A stretch of 64,000 nt of DNA from Cristatella mucedo (Eukaryota > Bryozoa > Phylactolaemata > Cristatellidae): NCBI GenBank assembly GCA_009760855.2, contig WPIO01000057.1, forward strand, positions 2,351,001-2,415,000. Direction: 5' to 3'. A model generated the notes under the pieces. The model had not been told where the DNA came from and did no database searches. It saw only the letters and a program-made list of their open reading frames with translations. Numbering within the stretch: position 1 is the stretch's first letter; each line of letters opens with the position of its first letter. Shown here in pieces: positions 53,636-64,000 of the stretch. The translations under genes and the position numbers were made by a program.

Positions 53636-54029
53636 AGAGAGAATAAAAGAATTTTATAAAGATATATTTTTTATAAATATATATTTTAAAGAGCATTATA
53701 TGAAATAGGTGAGATCCTAAATATAAGCATTTTTTATTCGTCTCTATAAGAATTTAGTATTTTCGACATGATTCACCAATCCAAGAAAATAGTAACTGCT
53801 ATTAAGCAGCGACATGAATCGATACAAATTGATAACTTTTTTCATCAAGCTTAATATAGAAGATGTGGCAGATCCTAAGAAGAATACACAACCAATCTTT
53901 ATTTTACATCTGATATTAAGGAAATTGATTTCTTAAGAGGACCACGGCCAGTTTACCTTTACAAATTCGTAGTTGCAATCGACCAAAAACAGGACCTGAA
54001 AGATGGCTGACTGGTTAGGCTCGCCTTTC
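53636..54029. other. AT-rich unrecognised stretch
   Basis: Nothing recognised. Confidence 0.4.
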
Positions 54030-54145
54030 TTTAATAATAATAATAATAATAATAGCAATAACAATGCATTTGATATATGACCCTCAGAGAACTCAATTGA
54101 TTTATATGCACTTTTTGTTTGCTACCAAGGAAGCAAGATCTAATG
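54030..54145 (-). mobile_element. LINE-A orphan tail
   Basis: (AAT)n then GATATATGACCCTCAGAGAA and a decayed hairpin, ending in the CCAAGGAAGCAA word of the 3' UTR. Confidence 0.65.
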
Positions 54146-56194
54146 GATAGGCGCATTTTTTCCAATTTATTTCTGCTGAATTAACTATCATACAGCTTGT
54201 CGTCTGTTTACAGTAGCAATACGAAAATAAAACCAGCGTTTTTGATGAGATTTTTCCTCTGACTGAGCCCAACGCACCATTATCTTAGGATGCGGATGGT
54301 TTGCAGAAGAGTTTACACTTGCTACTTTAATTAAGTTGAAACTTTAGAATTAATGCAGCTGGTCAAGACTGGTTGTCAATATAAAAGCATCCAAGGAATT
54401 TTCGGATCATTAACATATTTCTAAGCAAGGTCCAGTCCAGTTTGTATGCAGGCATAGTCCGATTATAGATGCACACGTAAACATTCTTGATGCTGCTAGA
54501 CAAAAATCTCCGTGACTAATCTCAAGCGGAGAATTTACCGTAATTTATATCGAAACCTTATATATGACTTATCTAGTTTTTTGAATCACAAGACAGATGG
54601 GATCGCATTGTTAGTCCATAAATATGCGGAATACTTACAACATTATGTTGACCCAGTAAACTTCAGAAGATCTCTTTTATCTCAGTTATCTGTTTTATGC
54701 TTGCAGTCAAGTCAGCCAAATGCGCCTTAATTTCAAAGCTTGTTCACCTGCACAAGAATTTCAAGAGCGATCCATGCCACTTATTTATAAGTATGCTCAA
54801 AAACTGAATAAATTGTGGCTGGCATGAACGAGAAACGTAACAATAGTTTTCTAGCTACAGATAATCCCTATCGTATAAAAAGGCAGGTTTAGGTATTTTC
54901 CATTGAAACCTACGCCAAAGTAAGATATATCACCCCTGTACCTGACAGCCGTTCACATCAAGCTCTCAAGATGGACAAGCTTCAGGCTATCCATAATTTT
55001 ACATTGAAACGTTAAACCTAAAAGTACGTCACATTTAGCTTTTTAAAGTTAGTCACTTCTCTTTTCTATTCTATATCTTTCCGATTAAAAGGTTAAACAT
55101 CATGGGCTATTTTTTGTTTGCCGTTTGCACTAGTTCTATATAAAACTTAATATGCCTATTAGCCTTCAGAACCGCAAAATCGTACCAGTACCTTGCTGCA
55201 TATATTTTGCATAATTGCACTCGGATACTGGAAAAAATATTCAAGCAAAACGCCAACACAGTTAGCTAACGTGTTATGAACTGACCAATTGATACTCTGA
55301 TGTTGGACAACGTAATGCTCAAAGCTGCTCATAATTAATAATCTGAAGCCGGAGGGAGGGGCACAGCTCCACAGTTACCTTCCACTGGACTGCTTTACAT
55401 CTGCTCCCTACTCGCTCCGTTCAAATCAACCAGCCTAAAAATGCGAAAGCGTAAGGCCCCATAGATAGGGGAATGACGTTGAACTACGATTGGTGCTTAA
55501 TGTAGCTATTAAGAAACCCTTTTGCCACAAACAAGATGACGTCACCTTTAAGCGCTGCCAGGGACCTAAATTAGCTTAGCCTGCTTAAACGACTGTAGCG
55601 TCGAGGTATAGGATCAGCTCTATCTACTATCTGTACTATCAGAAAGAGAGTGAAAGATTAGATGTTCCTTGATGATTACATAATTAAAGAGGATATTTCT
55701 GTTCAACCTGGCTTGCCAGCCAAATTTAGGTTGGCTTCCGTTAAAACCTATAGGTTGCAGAAAATCTATGGATAAGGTGGGCGTATCCTACGATTCACTC
55801 CAACCGCAGCTGGGTGGTTGCTTGGTGACTGCTTATTGCTATGCCGGTTAACAACAATTACCAACGTTAAAATGATACACGTTTTATCTTAATACTACCA
55901 CCGAGCTCCCTATAGTATACGCTGTGAGTTAGCATAAGTATCTTGCATCGTCCTTGGTTTTATGAGACCTCAAGAGAGTCTTTCGGATCTCGCACAACCA
56001 GCCTAGTGATTAGGCAGATTTTGCAACTTCACATACAATAATCCCATCGTAGCTACTGGCTACGGATGTCCGCATAATGGCATATCGCTTGAAAACATGT
56101 TACTGGCTCTAAAAGTGCTATTGCTGTTTTCAAAATCTTTGATGGTACATCCTCTTTTTCGCCCAATTGTAATCTAAACTTTTACTTTTAACGC
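54146..56194. other. AT-rich stretch, nothing recognised
   Basis: Two kilobases without a repeat-family match. The 72-codon plus-strand frame at 54512-54730 has no motif or visible splice partner. A purine-rich GGAGGGAGGGG block lies near 55355. Confidence 0.45.
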
Positions 56195-56405
56195 AATAAT
56201 TATAGTAATCATAATGCATTTGATCAAGCTCCCTCGGAGAGCTACATCTCTTCTTGGCGCTCTATATTTGTTGCAAAGGAAGCAACATCGAGTTTTTAGT
56301 GGTAGCGTGCTCAATTAACAACAAGGATAGTATGGTTAGGGTGACATGCACAGTGTTAGCATGCAAGTATGGCTAGTGGCAGCGTGCACAGTGTCAGCAA
56401 GAATA
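56195..56405 (-). mobile_element. LINE-A 3' fragment
   Basis: Reversed hairpin tail (GATCAAGCTCCCTCGGAGAG to TTCTTGGCGCTCTATATTTG) and 3' UTR with ATGGTTAGGGTGACATGCAC. Confidence 0.75.
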
Positions 56406-57334
56406 ATCTCATAGCCATGCTCAAAAAGAAGTTTATATATTTTTGTTTACTTAGTTGGTGGGGATTGATATGCTAAAAAATGCCCATCGTCCAGAATAGA
56501 ACTGAAATCATTCTTTATTTCACAAGCTGATTTTAGAACGGGACCAGGGTAGGCACAGTCGATCTTATTAACCCCGAATAAGCTCGTAGACTGCAAAATT
56601 ACTGTTTTTTAAGAGGCCTTTGATAGGCATTAAAAACCTGATAGAACTTGCAATGACCAACAGACCTATCGTTATCCATTTAGTGGTTTTGAAGTCCGTT
56701 GAAACACCCCCTACTCTTTGACTTCACGGGAGACTAAAGAAAACTAAACAAAAGTACAATTTCGGGAAAGTCCCGTAAATAGCTTTGCTGGTAGCTCCTA
56801 ATTTGAGCTCCACTTTTTAACGTCATCTAGCGATCTAATAGTGAATGGGTACTTAGTATCGAACTTTGACGTGAACTTGAACTTGAACTTTGATCGTATG
56901 ATTAGCAATTAATTTTAGCCTGTGAGAACAAACGAAAATTCTGCAATAGTTCTTGATAGAATGAAAACTTCAGGAATTGCATGTGTAAGTCAACTTTGCC
57001 ATACAACCATTTCCGTAAAGATGGTGCATGCTTATTTTCTCACCACCCCTGGGAAGTGTGCTAACGGAGAAATTCAAGAAAATACCAACGAAATGTTTCC
57101 GATAACCGAATATGTGAATATGGTACCTTTCGAAAGACAAATATTTTAGAACTGGGATCGGAAGTTCTGACGAATTCCCTATTGAAGACCAAATTCGTAA
57201 TGCAAGCCATCCCTAACCCGGATGTAAACCGTAAGCAGCAAATCTACAAATACAAATTTACCAATCTCTGAATCGTATGCGATATGTAAAAACTTGTTGA
57301 ATCCAAAAATGCTGATGTCGGCGATCAGCCGTCA
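56406..57334. other. Unrecognised stretch
   Basis: A short run of GAACTT units lies near 56875-56895. A 75-codon plus-strand frame (56922-57149) has no motif. Confidence 0.4.
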
Positions 57335-57735
57335 TGCTTTGATCCCTCCCACCCTTCGAGCGCCTCGAATTCTCTGAACTTCCTTGCTGCATGTGTTGAT
57401 GATAGCTGCACATGGATGGCAGCAAATTTTCTTAAACTAAATGATGATAAAACTAATTTATTATTTATGGGCAAACCCAGTGTGATTCAAAAATTGGAAA
57501 GGCTAACACTTAAAATTGGCTCAGCCAGCATATTTCCTGTTGAAATAGCTCGAAATCTAGGTAATACGTTTCAAAGTGACCTTTCGTTAGACGACCACAT
57601 GAGCTCCACAATCAAGTCTGCCTACTTTCAGAAACATAATATTGCTAAAATTCGGGCTTGTAAAGCGCCTAGAAGAGATGAAGTTCTCTGAGGGTGCTTT
57701 ATAAATTGCATTATAATTGTTATTATTACATTAGT
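57335..57735 (+). mobile_element. LINE-A copy with internal deletion
   Basis: Open at 57416-57660 with FLKLNDDKTNLLFMGKPSVI and SDLSLDDHMSS. At NIAKIRAC the sequence jumps directly into the 3' hairpin tail (AAAGCGCCTAGAAGAGATGA...) and ATT end, missing about 500 bp of ORF and the 3' UTR. Confidence 0.8.
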
Positions 57736-59600
57736 GAGGAGCAATGAAGAAACAGCTCAGGACTGCTGGCCGTTATCTGCCACAGCCGGCGGCAGATTAC
57801 TAGACTCTGGTGCAGTTGCTTTAAAATTACGAATCTTCCCCGGACTAGGACCTGCGGAGCAAACTACCTGCATTGGGATCACGCCACAACAGAGTGGTAA
57901 TTGCTGAGCTAGCAAAAGTACTCACTTCACCCGCATGAATCTTATGAGGTGTTGGTTATCATTGATAGCTTCAGCGTCCAGGCAAGCTTTACGAGTAAAG
58001 ATTAATATGGCTCTCTATATAAAAAAAGTAGAATGTCATATCTTCTCTCCTATCCAAAATTTATTTTCTGCAACGCCACTTAAAGATTCTTTAAGTGAGT
58101 TAAGTTTAAATGATTTCTACGTGCAGTCGCGTTGAAGTATGAAGTTACAAGTTCTTCTCCTTGAAGCTAAAAAATTAAGACACACATAAAGACGCGTATT
58201 TCTTCTAACCGCAATTATTAGAGTACACAGCTGTCCAAATATCAGAACAGTGGGATTCGTCAGCCACAGTCAAATGGTTTCATGCTGCAACAAGCGCATT
58301 ATTCGGGGTTTTTAAATGCCAAGGATAATACTCCTGCTTGTCGTTGTATCGTTTTTTGGTGCATTCAACCCATGAGCAAGTCCTAGTGAGCAAAGGTCTT
58401 TTAAGGCGTCTGCTCCTATAAAAAAAAAGATAGTGAAAGGCACTGAACATGCTACCTTTCACTACCTAAGGCTAAGTGTTCCAGTTTTTTACGTTAGGTA
58501 ACTGTGAAAAGCTAGTACCAATCTCCTGAAAAAAGGCTGGTCAATTATCGATCCAAAAAACGTCAACGGAATAAGTTTTTCAACACAAACTACTTCACAT
58601 CACTTCATCGAAGCAAGTACTGACTACATTTAAATCGCCTGTTGTTGTCATTCGTAAATCTGTCATGTATCTTTAATGGTGTAGGCGCGTGACACAGTAA
58701 GCGTCTCTTGTTGCACATTTCAGCTTTGAAAACAATCTTTCCTATTTCCCAGTTTTCTTTACATAGAGAAATAAGAGCCATAGATTGCACGATCCGGCTT
58801 GCCGTAGCTAATTAAAGAATCGGCCGAAGCAGGTCGCAAACCGATTGCCAAATTCGTAGATACTGGCCATCTCACTCTGGAGGGAAGATCCAAGTAATCG
58901 CATTCGTAATTTATTTAAAGGCCTGCAAATAGGATCTATTTTTTTCACTTTTGTGCGAGGATTCAGTTTCAAGAGATTCCGATGCAAATTAGCCACACAT
59001 ATTTGTGATTACAGGCTTTTAACATGAAACGGGATGACACAGCCACGATCACGGAATGATCGTGACATTCACTGCTAGGAAAATACAAAGTCCTAAAGTA
59101 TATCAGCATTTGTTTTAGCAAAAATAATAGCACGATAAGGTTTAGCAGCGACACAAATCTTGAATCTACCGTCTTTAAGTAAGTAAAATATCCACAATGT
59201 CACCCACGACATGTGTTTACATAAAACAATTCAAACAGTGTGCCTTGATGTTAAGAACTTTTTTCTACGTAGTCCGAAGCGTTCTTGATGTAATGCACTG
59301 TTAGGATTTACGACAGCTATTCTAGTAATTGTATCATCGAGAGGCCTAAAATATGAAAACAATATTTATTTTTAGAATTTTTTAATTCTGAATTATTTGC
59401 AAAAAGAGCACTTAAATTAAGCTGGTGTGTAGTAAAGGCTTACTTCATGGAATGACTAGATTTATTGCTGGTGTAAATAAAGCGAATTTCAGTAAAAAAG
59501 CATATCTTAACTACTAGTTACTCACGTTTACTACACAATTCGATCCAACTGGTTTACAATAGCCATTCAATTGATCGTAATCATTATAGCTTAACGGGAT
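57736..59600. other. AT-rich stretch, nothing recognised
   Basis: There may be a trace of LINE-B ORF end (CGGACTAGGACCTGCGGAGC) near 57840-57860. The rest, almost 1.8 kb, has only short open frames without motifs. Confidence 0.45.
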
Positions 59601-61918
59601 AGATTAGTTATGAGCTGTCCTCGGATACGCTACGCAAAACAAGACCTGCTCAGCATTAGTCGATACTTACCGGCTGACCTTTTGCATATGAATGAGAACC
59701 TCCCTGCATCATGCGTTCACCCTATCAACTGCTTGGCTATCAAAACCACGACTCGTAAGTTTGAAGTGCTGTATAGCACTGATTGTTTTAGTAGCTTACC
59801 TACCGTGCCTCAACTTGTAAAACTTCAAACCACGGCCGTTAATAAGATCCAATTCAAATTCGAAGGGCTGCGTCTGCCACGCCGGCTACACGCCGACTTG
59901 AATGCAAGCCACTAAGTCGGCGTCGCACAGTTGCTGGACATCCTCTTGAATTCCGCCTACTAAATGTCCTCTCGCTAAAAACGTGGCGGTTAGTTATCCG
60001 CTATCATACTGTCCAGGAGCCGCTAGATGCATTTCTGCTTACCGAAACTTGGATGAAGCTTTGTTCCGGTAGCTGCATAGCTGAGACCACTCCACTCGGG
60101 TTCTCATTCTTTCAGTACATGCTTTCTGACAAGCCTGGTGGCCGTTTGCAATTGTTGCTCGTGAATTGTTTGGCAATAAGATGAGCAGTTTTTCGCCATC
60201 GCTTGATTCAGTTGCAATCAGGTCCTCATCAAAGACATTGCTTCTCACTGTTGTGATATACCTACCTCGTGCTGCCTGTCTAAACTTGTTTACAGAGGAT
60301 TTTTCGGAGTTCCTCTCTTAAATATGTGCGTGCAACAGGTCGTTACTGACTATTGGAGACTTTAAGATTCACGCTGACAACCCTTTAAACAGCCAGGTCG
60401 GCTCATTTCTTGACTTTCTGGAGAATTTTGGCTTGAACCAAAATGTTATCATACCGCCCACATCGGTGGCCACATCCTAGATCTCATGAGCACAAAAGAC
60501 GTCAGCCCCACTGACCTTGTGGCGTGCCCGCCGACCTTCTCGGATCGTTTTTAGGTCTCGTTTGCCACCCCTGCTCCCTTGGACATACAGGGTCATGTCG
60601 AAATTTTTCAGCAACGTGGCTTAAAAACAATTGAGATAAACAATTGTGTAAATCTGTTGGTGATGCGGGTCTTCTTAAGCTCCCAGACTCGCCCGACAGC
60701 CTCGATACCCTCTCTGATGCAGTGAACATGACACTTAGAAGTTCTCTTGACAAGCATGCCCCGTTCATTCCATCAGCCTACAGAGTCGCAGAGATTCCTT
60801 TCACATTGCAAAGTAACTGCAAAAGATGCGCTGCGTTGAGTGCAGGCTTGAACTTCGTTTGAAGAAATCGGGGTCTGCTACAGATCTAGTCAATTTCAAA
60901 GTCTTCCTTCGAGTTAACACCCGGAAGCCTAAAAAACCCAGGGCTTTTTTTTTACTCGAAAACTGAAATGCTGCCAGTCAGACTTAAAACAGATTTATTG
61001 GATGGTAAAAGTTGTACTGGTTAATGCTGAGAGGTCTGAATCCCCAGATATCAACGGCTCCGCCGAAACGCTCTTTGCCTTCTTGGCTGAGAAAATTGTG
61101 CACAGTCGTGCCTCCATGAAGCCTCCTCCGAGTAAAGCAACTGCGGAATCGCAGCCTGTGACCTTTCTTAAAAAATGTTCCGCTGTTTCTGCATGCGATA
61201 TGGCTATCCTAATAAAGACTAGTAAAAAGATTTCGTCTCCTGAAGACCCTATACCATCAGATCTGTGGTCTTCACTCGCAGTCCAACATAGCTCTGCCGT
61301 AACCGAGACTTGTAATGCTTTTTTGGAAAAAGATGTATTCAAGTCCTTCAAATCAGCAATCGTTAGACTGATACTTAGAAAGCCTGGATTAGATACGTCC
61401 TAGCTAACTATCGCCGAGTTTCCCTATTTCCTTTTTGTCAAATATTCTTGAAAACATTCCCACTAAGCAGCTGGTAGCACACATTGATAAGAATGAAACG
61501 TCAGAAACATTTCAATCGGGGTTCAAGAGGCAGCACTCCACTGAAACCGCTCTCCTCCGCTTTAACCACGACTTTTTATGCGGCAAGGATGCCGGGAATG
61601 TCACAGCCCTAGCACTGATAGATCTATCAGCTGCCTCCGACACCCTTGATCACAATGTCCTACTTGAACAATTGAGAAAAACGATTAGCCTGGCAGACAA
61701 GGCGCTGGTGTGAATTAGATCGCGCTTGTCTAATCGTGTTCAATGAGCTGTCGTGTGAAGGTCATATCTCATCCGGGTGAACCGGTTACTTGTGGAGTCC
61801 CTCAAGGGTCCGTCCTCGGTCCTTTGCTGTTCTCCATTTACACTCAAACTCCGGGAAAAGTGATTAAGGCCGATGGAATAGGATATCACTTTGATGCTGA
61901 CAATACTCAGCTTTATTT

Positions 61919-62935
61919 GAGCCCGATGGCGGTAACTCAAGTTACCATGGTAACCCGGGTGCAAGCGGACTGCGATAACTAACTAAATATTGGTCTAAAT
62001 TCTATGCAGAGGCTACAAATAGCTTGTTCTTGGAGTTCTATTCGTCAGCAGAAACACAGCGATTTCGAAAACGAGGATTTTTATTGTGCACGTGCACAGC
62101 AGCAGACCAAATCCAGGGCTAGAATCCAAGGCTCGACCACGAAAATTGAGCATTTTTTTCGAGAAATAGCTCAAGATTGATGGCTGAGTTGGGACAACCG
62201 CTGGTGCCTTCTTCAAGTGCCCTACAGAGCGAATCTGCACGCTCGGAGCAGCCTTCAGCTCTGATGCTCTTTTTTCTGTCGCGAGTCTTCGCCATATCGG
62301 ATGCCTCTGCCGACGGTGCGCCAATACCGGTGAGCCGTGATGGCACACTAGGTAAGGCAGTTGCTTTCACGGCCTCGGTCCCGAGGTCGTGGGTTCGATT
62401 CCTGCGGTGGGGCGATCCTTTATCGCCACTGCAAGCGGTGGTGATAGCCGTAAAGGCTCTTCTGTCGCTATACAAAAGAGGCTGTTTAATCAGCTAGGAT
62501 TTATTTATTTATTTAATATAGTCAGGCTTTTCGTCCTCACTGTCAGATATACTACCCCGGCGAACACTGGCCTAGCAATTCCGGACCTGCTGCATAATAT
62601 TTTCAGACCAGCGTTGGCAACGAAGTTTCTAGAAATGTTTCCAAGAACTTGCACACCAGTTACATTGCGTTTTTAAAACCATGATGGATAACATCTTTTA
62701 TGTCGTCAATTTTACCCAAACATAGCCGGCATCCTTGCATTGAGCTCTTGAGCACATAGTTCTTCAGATTGCTTCGACACGATTCTGACGGTGCTACTCC
62801 TGAATCTGGTCAACGGCGTTTTCGTCTTCGAAATGCTATGTTTTTTAAAGCAGCTACGCACAAAATAAATTACCTGCAATTCTACTTGCCGAAATTCGAA
62901 AACCCGGGTTACAGCCACTGGGCTCATTTGTCGTC
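61919..62935. mobile_element. Unclassified inverted-repeat DNA transposon in LINE-B
   Basis: The ends are inverted repeats: GAGCCCGATGGCGGTAAC at the left and, read backwards at the right, GAGCCCAGTGGCTGTAAC, each followed by CCCGGGT (after 17 extra bases on the left). It is bracketed by ATTT at 61915-61918 and 62936-62939. Removing it and one ATTT restores the LINE-B reading across the site, confirming an insertion with a 4-bp target duplication. At about 1.0 kb including an inner SINE-1, it is too short for a full transposase. A minus-strand frame holds VVPTQPSILSYFSKK, a short motif of a kind found in transposase N termini and PIP boxes. Confidence 0.78.
62329..62515 (+). mobile_element. 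SINE-1 nested in the DNA transposon
   Basis: A well-preserved copy: TGGCACACTAGGTAAGGCAG (A-box region), GTGGGTTCGATTCCTGCGGT (B box), TTTATCGCCACTGCAAGCGG, GTAAAGGCTCTTCTGTCGCT, AAAAGAGGCTGTTTAATCAG and a (TTTA)n end. It is the youngest layer of a three-level nest (LINE-B, transposon, SINE-1). Confidence 0.85.
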
Positions 62936-63301
62936 TAATCCGTCGGAATCTACTGCAGCAACTGATAATCTGAATGCTTGCCTGGCCGACTTGATCCTTA
63001 ATGCCGGAAAATTTCTTAAACTAGACGACGATAAAACGAAACTGCTGCTCATGAGACACCCTAAGCGTATGGCTGGATTAGAAGGAATTGCATTTATAAT
63101 GGGTGATGCTTTTTTGCGACTAGCACCACGTGCTCAAAATCTAGGGATCGTTTTCGATAGCTGCCTAAATTTTAAAAGCTTCCTTCAGAAGACTGCTGCT
63201 ACAGCTAGTCATCACGTCTGATTCCTATCTAAGATTAGGAGCTGTCTTCCGCGGTAGCTTGCAAAAAATTGAATTACCTCCTTAGTTCTGTCTTGGTTTC
63301 A

Positions 63302-63302
63302 T

Positions 63303-63333
<31 letters not shown>

Positions 63334-64000
63334 TTGCACTTGATAAAGCGCCCTCAGAGAACTTAATCTCTTTCTAGGCGCTTTACATTTGCTGCAAAGT
63401 GATACGCAATAGAATAGTAAGTAAAATCATGCTTGAAAAACAAACAAAATGAATAACATGGTTAGGGGTTACATGCACTGGGTCAGCATGCAAATGTGGT
63501 TAGTGGCATCATGAACAGTGTCAGCACGCATAAGCACATCGAGGACGAATCACAGGGACCCACTAAATGCTGTCCTAAATAGGTATGTTTTTAAGTTTCT
63601 TTTAAATGTGGTCAGGTCAGGGGATGTTCTGATGCAGGTCGGGAGGGAGTTCCAGGCTGTGGGAGCATACGAGCTAAATGCACGGTCTCCAAAGGATTTA
63701 AGGTTTGTACGAGGTATTTCTAGACTGTTGGATTCCGAAAAGCGAGTGGTACGATGCTTTGCCTGATGGGGTAGTATATCTGAAAGATAGGCTGGAGCCA
63801 TAGAATGAAGAGACCTAAAAGTGAGAGACAAAACCTTGAAGTAAATCCGTTGCTTGACTGGTAACCAGTGCAGGTCGGCGAGAAGTGGAGTAATGTGGCA
63901 ACTGCGACGCTCACGACAGACAAGCCTAGCTGCAGAGTTTTGCACCAGCTGCAATCGCCTGATCGCACATGCTGGTAGGCCAGTAAGCAGTGAGTTGCAG
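63302..64000 (-). mobile_element. LINE-A copy, 3' complete, runs off the window
   Basis: (AAT)n and a near-consensus hairpin tail at the left edge, the 3' UTR, then a 134-codon frame (63954-63550) covering the C-terminal region (LQLVQNSAARLVCRERRSCH, then FSSYAPTAWNSLPTCIRTS). Its 5' part continues past position 64000. It abuts the LINE-B remnant. Confidence 0.88.

Larger units (their letters stand above)
59601..63290 (+). pseudogene. LINE-B, longest copy: endonuclease and reverse transcriptase, split by a DNA transposon
   Basis: It reads an N-terminal open frame (59610-59915). The endonuclease start is near 59950 (FRLLNVLSLKT, LLTETWMKLCSGSCIAETTP near 60030-60095), with the GDFKIHADNP-like segment near 60355. 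A 133-codon frame before the reverse transcriptase is at 61002-61403. The palm follows: FQSGFKRQHSTETALLRFNH, ALIDLSAASDTLDHNVLLEQ, then [17 protein letters not shown] near 61795. The catalytic box is altered ([10 protein letters not shown]). At 61918 the element is interrupted by the transposon at 61919-62935 and resumes with SSNPSESTAATDNLNACLAD, FLKLDDDKTKLLLMRH and [11 protein letters not shown] to 63290, where the 3' end is missing. Many frameshifts; inactive. Confidence 0.82.

Overview
The window is animal (metazoan, probably invertebrate) nuclear DNA. One spliced gene with GT-AG introns of 1.8 to 12 kb is readable. Around it lies a dense bed of mostly 5'-truncated LINEs of the CR1/L2 type, tRNA-derived SINEs, one LTR element, one Tc1/mariner fossil and simple repeats. 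There are no operons, bacterial genes, rRNA genes or CRISPR arrays. The species cannot be named from the sequence.

Layout. Positions 1-24305 belong to a minus-strand gene for a heteromeric amino-acid transporter light chain (SLC7 LAT/y+LAT type). Four coding exons, about 202 codons from the N terminus through TM5, lie at 24120-24305, 22170-22328, 9714-9849 and 6970-7095. The remaining exons must lie left of position 1. Its introns hold most of the LINE copies of this half, the Tc1 fossil and SINEs. Upstream of the gene, 24985-28307 is a diverged LTR element with paired LTRs and a 4-bp target duplication, carrying an Ala/Ser/Glu-rich reading region that is split by a LINE. From 29.4 kb to the right edge I see no conventional multi-exon gene, only transposon remains, unrecognised AT-rich DNA and a duplicated segment.

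The most interesting part is that segment. About 3.2 kb is present twice in the same orientation (34090-37510 and 40585-46110), the second copy being split by two LINE insertions. Each copy carries, on the minus strand, a small two-exon gene: a signal-peptide exon, a ~265-bp intron, and a 57-codon exon ending at the same stop. The left copy is intact (86 aa, TATA-like box, AATAAA). The right copy has an extra base in exon 1. By eye the mature-peptide exon differs at about 25% of bases, mostly changing amino acids, while the signal exon and the flanking or intronic DNA differ by roughly 11-15%. That is the pattern of a fast-evolving secreted peptide family.

Repeat families, named here for convenience. 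LINE-A is a CR1-like element whose 3' end is a hairpin followed by (ATT)n. LINE-B is a related element whose 3' end is followed by (ACATT)n. LINE-C is a third related family. SINE-1 is tRNA-derived. SINE-2 is tRNA-derived with a 3' part resembling the LINE-A tail. An unclassified inverted-repeat DNA transposon (61919-62935) sits inside a LINE-B copy with a clean ATTT target duplication. Percentages and copy boundaries are hand comparisons and are approximate.
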